Assembly (NCBI RefSeq): GCF_029581355.1
Contig: NZ_CP120849.1
Span: 5,915,381-5,979,380, forward strand
Origin: Parabacteroides chongii
Lineage (GTDB): Bacteria > Bacteroidota > Bacteroidia > Bacteroidales > Tannerellaceae
DNA: 64,000 bases
Reading direction: 5' to 3'
In this document: piece by piece, positions 60,430-64,000 of the stretch
Layout of the letters: every line of letters begins with the position of its first letter
How positions within the stretch are numbered: the stretch's first letter is position 1
Notes under the pieces: generated by a model
Database searches by the model: none
What the model was told of the DNA's origin: nothing
The model's input: the letters and a program-made list of their open reading frames with translations, nothing else
Translations under genes and position numbers: made by a program

Positions 60430-61566
60430 ATGGATAAAATTAAAGGTTATAAAGGTTTCAACAAAAACCTACAATGCAGGGGATTTCAATATGAAACAGG
60501 AAAAGAATACGAAGAAAAAGAAGCTATTAAAGCATGTTATAACGGATTTCATTTCTGTGAAAATCCATTTGATGTGTTTTCTTATTATCCACCATCCGAT
60601 GGAAATGGGGAAAATAGATATTGCGAAGTAGAAGCTTCAGGTACTCTTGATAAAGAAGTTAACGGAGACAGCAAAGTTGCTTCATCAAAACTAAAAATAA
60701 AAGCTGAAATTGGTTTAAACGGAATTATTAAAGCAGGAATAGACTTTATTTTAGAAAAGATCGATTGGAGAAATAACGCATCGGAAAACACCGGTAACCG
60801 GTCAGCTGCAACGAACACCGGTAACTGGTCAGCTGCAACGAACACCGGTTACCAGTCAGCTGCAACGAACACCGGTGACCAGTCAGCTGCAACGAACACC
60901 GGTGACCGGTCAGCTGCAACGAACACCGGTGACCGGTCAGCTGCAACGAACACCGGTGACCGGTCAGCTGCAACGAACACCGGTGACCGGTCAGCTGCAA
61001 CGAACACCGGTGACCGGTCAGCTGCAACGAACACCGGTTACCAGTCAGCTGCAACGAACACCGGTGACCGGTCAGCTGCAACGAACACCGGTAACTGGTC
61101 AGCTGCAACGAACACCGGTGACCGGTCAGCTGCAACGAACACCGGTAACTGGTCAGCTGCAACGAACACCGGTTACCAGTCAGCTGCAACGAACACCGGT
61201 GACCAGTCAGCTGCAACGAACACCGGTGACCGGTCAGCTGCAACGAACACCGGTGACCGGTCAGCTGCAACGAACACCGGTGACCGGTCAGCTGCAACGA
61301 ACACCGGTGACCGGTCAGCTGCAACGAACACCGGTGACCGGTCAGCTGCTATAGTACAAGGTAAAGAGTCTATAGCTATAGTTACAGGTTACAAATCTAA
61401 AGCTCAAGGCTGCATAGGCAATTGGCTTGTCCTAACAGAAAGAGGTGACTGGAATGGTGAGGGTTATCCAATTAAAGATGTTAAAACGGTAAAAGTTGAT
61501 GGCAACATTATCAAAGAGAATACCTTCTATATGCTTATTAATGGCAAAATAGAAGAAGTAGAATAA
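60430..61566 (+). CDS. Repeat protein with DUF7666-like N-terminus
   Basis: 378 residues. Residues 1-110 (IKGYKGFNKNLQCRGFQYET, CYNGFHFCENPFDVFSYYPP, YCEVEASGTLDKE) form a folded domain recurring in gut phages (DUF7666-like by recollection). Residues about 120-307 are 21 tandem units of G-x-x-S-A-A-T-N-T, with xx being DR, DQ, YQ, NW or NR. The end (VQGKESIAIVTGYKSKAQGC, NWLVLTERGDWNGEGYPIKD) closes the solenoid. The regular SAAxNTG turn suggests a beta-helix or beta-roll. Function unknown. Confidence 0.7.
   Translation: MDKIKGYKGFNKNLQCRGFQYETGKEYEEKEAIKACYNGFHFCENPFDVFSYYPPSDGNGENRYCEVEASGTLDKEVNGDSKVASSKLKIKAEIGLNGIIKAGIDFILEKIDWRNNASENTGNRSAATNTGNWSAATNTGYQSAATNTGDQSAATNTGDRSAATNTGDRSAATNTGDRSAATNTGDRSAATNTGDRSAATNTGYQSAATNTGDRSAATNTGNWSAATNTGDRSAATNTGNWSAATNTGYQSAATNTGDQSAATNTGDRSAATNTGDRSAATNTGDRSAATNTGDRSAATNTGDRSAAIVQGKESIAIVTGYKSKAQGCIGNWLVLTERGDWNGEGYPIKDVKTVKVDGNIIKENTFYMLINGKIEEVE
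60787..61350 (+). repeat. 27-bp tandem repeat, 21 copies
   Basis: Each unit holds ACCGGT-n-ACC-n-GTCAGCTGCAACGA with changes at only a few bases. Units 2-9 and 14-21 have the same order (NW, YQ, DQ, five DR), so a block of eight units (216 bp) has been duplicated. Unit length is a multiple of three, so all forward frames and one reverse frame are open. Confidence 0.9.
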
Positions 61567-61582
61567 TTACAAACAAACCAAA

Positions 61583-61622
61583 TCCGACATTAAAGGGTGC
61601 CGTGAGATGTGAGACCTCTGTT
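61583..61622 (+). ncRNA. Repeated intergenic element, copy 2
   Basis: CCGACATTAAAGGGTGCCGT followed by GAGATGTGAGACCTCTGTTT, aligning with 57903-57940. Differences are spread over stem and loop positions. ACAT..ATGT and GAG..CTC pairings remain. Confidence 0.35.
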
Positions 61623-61688
61623 TGCCTTACTTTGGTAACCCTAGATATGAAGAAATGGTAAAAGAATATAGATATAAATAATTGCAAG

Positions 61689-62157
61689 ATGAAAATAACA
61701 ATCAACAAGCCAACAGAATTTGAAGCGATTTATTTAAAAGTAGATGCAGGTGTCAGATATTGGGATGATGCCGAAGTAAATGGAGTAAAAGATACTGTTT
61801 GTGATGAAACAAACAGTGCGCCAACAATGCCATGTACTGCATATGTGGAATGTAAACATAGCAAAAGAACGGCAATGGCGTTGGCAACCTCTTATAGACA
61901 TAGATAATGGAATAATAGTCAACTGGAAGCAAGGGACTACCGCTGTTATTCACTACAAGGTATGTGATGATTTTAAATGTGATATTCTCGATAGTAATAA
62001 AGATATTATTGCATCTTATGATGGTTATGTACCCGAGATTATGTGTCCTGCAGATGTAGGATACGGTGACTACATCATTATGAATATTGATGAATACGGG
62101 GTTATACTAGGATGGAGAAATGATTTGATTAATGAAATTATAGAACAAAATGAATAG
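61689..62157 (+). CDS. Hypothetical protein (frameshifted)
   Basis: About 156 codons: MKITINKPTEFEAIYLKVDA with GVRYWDDAEVNG in the first frame, indel near 61865, then WQPLIDIDNGIIVNWKQGTT and AVIHYKVCDDFKCDILDSNK to 62157. A beta-rich fold with a conserved-looking CPADVGYGDYIIMNIDEYG. Similar proteins are common in Bacteroidales phages. Function unknown. Confidence 0.6.
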
Positions 62158-62234
62158 TTACGAGTACATCCCTGACTGGAAGATATGGGGATAAAATAGT
62201 GTGTTTTTCATGGTATTAGTTTAAGTTAAGTTAC

Positions 62235-62262
62235 CCCTGCCGTCCGTGAGGATATGCAGGGT
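62235..62262 (+). ncRNA. Two-tier GNGA hairpin 4
   Basis: Outer CCCTGC/GCAGGG, internal loop C/AT, inner GTCC-GTGA-GGAT. Precedes the miniature tRNA-like element, as hairpin 2 precedes the element at 56607. Confidence 0.4.
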
Positions 62263-62266
62263 ATTA

Positions 62267-62317
62267 GGGGCGAAAGGTGGTACCTGCATTAGATTGGTTC
62301 GATTCCGATCCGTCCCA
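62267..62317 (+). tRNA. Miniature tRNA-like element
   Basis: GGGGCG/CGTCCC acceptor, AGGT-GGT-ACCT D-like arm, and a canonical T-arm GATTGG-TTCGATT-CCGATC (one G-U), then A. The anticodon arm is absent. About 51 bases. Likely a decayed tRNA or an RNA mimicking the acceptor-T half. Confidence 0.35.
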
Positions 62318-62334
62318 CATTTGATATTAGCATT

Positions 62335-62399
62335 ATGGATTTTGATACGACATACCGGATTTCGATCCGGATGATTACGACAATTATAATTATGATTAA
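62335..62399 (+). CDS. Tiny acidic peptide (frameshifted)
   Basis: ATG 62335 reads MDFDTTY; after one base change of frame near 62355 the codons give DFDPDDYDNYNYD and a TAA. Asp/Tyr/Asn only, like the peptide at 56966. Confidence is low because of size. Confidence 0.3.
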
Positions 62400-62408
62400 A
62401 AAGACAGA

Positions 62409-62879
62409 GTGATAGGCATTGACCCCGATTGTGACAAATCAGGAGTCACAGAACTGCATGTTAAGTCAAGGTGTTTAAACGTGACTAATCTTTCATTTCC
62501 TCTCCTTGTGGATTACTTAAAACAATGAAGGAAGAATTTGTTGATCGACAAAAGAATCGGTTATAGTAGTTGTTGAAGCTGGCTGGATGAATGAAAGTAA
62601 CTGGCATGCTACACGCTCCTCTCCTGCCGCCGCCGCAAAGATTCAGAATACCGGTCGCAACCATGAAGTAGCAAGAAAGATCGCTGAAATGGCCAGGCAT
62701 ATAGGACTGAAGTTGACGAAATTAAACCTCTCCGTAAATGTTGGAAAGGTAAAGACGGAAAGATTACCCAGGATGAGCTATCGAAGATAGTAGGAGGACT
62801 TGACAGGCGACTGAACCAAGATGCAAGAGACTCTGCTATTTTAACATGGGTTTATGCTGGCTTACCAATAAAATTATAG
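62409..62879 (+). CDS. RuvC-like Holliday junction resolvase (frameshifted, complete span)
   Basis: About 156 codons from GTG 62409: IGIDPDCDKSGVTELHV (first Asp), NVTNLSFPLLVDYLKTMKEE, indel near 62553, VIVVVEAGWMNESNW (Glu of strand 4), AAAAKIQNTGRNHEVARKIA, indel at 62709 (the copy at base 1 has the extra G), WKGKDGKITQDELSKIVG, and RDSAILTWVYAG. These match the RNase H fold of phage RuvC-like resolvases that cut branched DNA before packaging. Confidence 0.62.
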
Positions 62880-63027
62880 TATGGCAAAGAAAGAAATAAT
62901 TCACGCAAGATGTCGTGACTGCATACACTCTAAATCCTTCTCCGAATTGGAAATAACCTGCAAAAGAGAAGAAAATTAACTTAGTAGCTAACTCTATAAG
63001 AATATGTTATTTATTTATAAGTAAGTC

Positions 63028-63222
63028 ATGTCAAAGATGAAAACTTACCGGATACCGGAACAGGAAGGTGGAATACCTCCCGAACCGAATATCGAGCGCA
63101 TCCCTGTAAAGATCAATAAAAAGACTACGATCCTTGTCAAAAAAGGATGCAATATAGAAGAACATGTTAATAGATTCAAGAACAGAGAAATATCAACTCC
63201 AGGGTACATTCCTTGGGACTAA
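63028..63222 (+). CDS. Small hypothetical protein, intact copy in the overlap
   Basis: 64 residues; this is the copy of the gene at 324-517 in which the A-run is complete. Ends REISTPGYIPWD. Confidence 0.5.
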   Translation: MSKMKTYRIPEQEGGIPPEPNIERIPVKINKKTTILVKKGCNIEEHVNRFKNREISTPGYIPWD

Positions 63223-63258
63223 CATTCAATATGAATATAACAAATAACTTTTATTAAA

Positions 63259-63787
63259 ATGAAAGTAAATATTAAGAAATTGCATAAAGATGCCGTTATG
63301 CCATCCTACGCGCATGATACAGATGCAGGACTTGATTTAACAGCTGTATCAAAGGAAATTGATAATTATGGAATGTTGTATATGGTACCGGTTTGGCTAT
63401 CGAAATACCACAAGGATATGTTGGACTTGTTTTCCCACGATCAAGCAACAGTAGAAAAAATTTGATATTGACAAATTCTATTTGGAGTTATTGATAGCGG
63501 TTATCGTGGAGAGATAAAATTCAAATATAGAGTGACAACAACACGAACAAAATATACTAAATGGTGGCGCAATATCTTATTTTTATTCAAAAGTCCACAA
63601 GAAACAAAATTACTTATGAATAAAAATACTGATTATATTTTATGATGTTGATAACGATATTGCTACTCCGTAGGCGACGCATTAGTCAATTAATTATCAT
63701 ACCATATCCCAAAGATTGAATTAAGAAGTTGAAGAGCTTTCAGAATCAGATAGAGGACTGAGTGGATATGAGTAGTACTGGATATTG
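63259..63787 (+). pseudogene. dut copy in the overlap, disrupted by indels
   Basis: Matches 554-1084 but loses frame after codon 37 (GGAATG for GGGAATG) and at several later points. Since the copy at 554 is intact, these are probably sequence errors in the low-quality end. Confidence 0.7.
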
Positions 63788-64000
63788 ATCAAAAATCGTT
63801 TTTTTTCTTTAGCGTTTTGAATTTAGGTTGTATCTTTCCCAACTTTCGAAAAAGAAGGAACTGGCAGACATTAAGCGTCTCCTGTCACGATTGTCTTACG
63901 AGATAGATTCTAAGCTAGGGATATATTAAATATCATTATAGTATGGATGGGCGGCTAGTATGCAGCTTCCTGCAATCTTGTGTCTAAAAATTAAACATCA

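Larger units (their letters stand above)
62705..64000 (+). repeat. Terminal overlap: second copy of bases 1-1302
   Basis: Same sequence as the start of the window with about twenty small differences, mostly missing or extra bases that increase towards the end. It shows the assembled molecule is circular or circularly permuted with a unit length of 62,704 bp. It should not be counted as a real duplication. Confidence 0.88.

Noticed and set aside
60746-61324. 192-codon reverse-strand ORF and a 159-codon ORF in another forward frame
   Set aside because: They arise because a 27-bp repeat (multiple of three) without stops is open in several frames. The frame at 60430-61566 has a non-repeat domain on each side and fits the operon.
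60787-61350. CRISPR array
   Set aside because: Repeats are directly adjacent with no unique spacers, and they encode a regular protein repeat.
1-64000. Diversity-generating retroelement, as in some Bacteroides phages
   Set aside because: No reverse transcriptase gene and no template/variable repeat pair was found; variation in the 27-bp repeat is not restricted to adenines.
62705-64000. A real second dUTPase locus
   Set aside because: The whole 1.3-kb segment repeats the window start in order, including intergenic sequence, with error-type differences; it is an overlap of a circular assembly.

Overview
The window is a complete temperate tailed-phage genome (siphovirus-type gene set) from a Bacteroidales host, probably Bacteroides or Parabacteroides. 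Evidence: Bacteroidetes-type promoter elements (TTTG-N19-TAnnTTTG) in front of several transcription units, phage families typical of these hosts (DUF4373 replication protein, DUF3853, Bro-N/KilAC and Rha proteins, u-spanin) and low overall G+C. Bases 1-1302 recur at 62705-64000, so the molecule is a circle (or circularly permuted) of about 62,704 bp and the last 1.3 kb is an overlap with many indels.

Layout. (1) 47.3-48.4 kb: attP-like site and tyrosine integrase. (2) 49-55 kb: lysogeny region on the minus strand (membrane protein, YafQ/DinJ-type toxin-antitoxin, Ig-like lipoprotein, HTH protein, CI-type repressor) with a plus-strand unit carrying a stand-alone S24/CI C-terminal domain behind a structured leader. 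(3) 55-62.7 kb continuing through the join to 12.9 kb: early rightward operon from a promoter whose 19-bp spacer is occupied by an operator-like dyad; regulators, tRNA-like elements, ERF annealing protein, SSB, RuvC-like resolvase, dUTPase, antirepressor, HNH, replication initiator, many small ORFs and a DNA methyltransferase. An IS200/IS605-type element (TnpB intact, TnpA decayed) interrupts this operon at 10.6-12.1 kb. (4) 12.9-14.1 kb: a Rha regulator behind a leader with competing repeats. (5) 47.3-14.2 kb on the minus strand: late genes in order late regulator candidate, TerS, TerL, portal, head fibres, scaffold, capsid, connectors, tail tube, chaperones, tape measure, (hicAB insertion on the plus strand), tail tip, tail fibres, holin, M15 endolysin, u-spanin, then small virion-associated genes.

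Three late transcription units (starting at 46783, 40415 and 29772) each have the same 22-bp dyad, ACGACAWT-N6-ATTGTCGT, 56-59 bp upstream of a Bacteroidetes-type -7 element: a candidate late-activator site. In the intergenic region at 18.08-18.22 kb a plus-strand promoter precedes nested, near-perfect inverted repeats arranged A-B-C-B'-A'-C', a candidate pseudoknotted small RNA or RNA switch. The early intergenic regions also carry tRNA-like elements with enlarged or missing anticodon arms and a family of two-tier hairpins with GNGA loops.

Many genes between 22 and 63 kb are split by single-base indels, mostly in homopolymers, while 1.3-22 kb is almost free of them; most splits are therefore probably sequence errors. 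One exception worth testing is the integrase, split at a perfectly phased A-AAA-AAG heptamer. Functional calls rest on motif recognition by eye; no database search was run.
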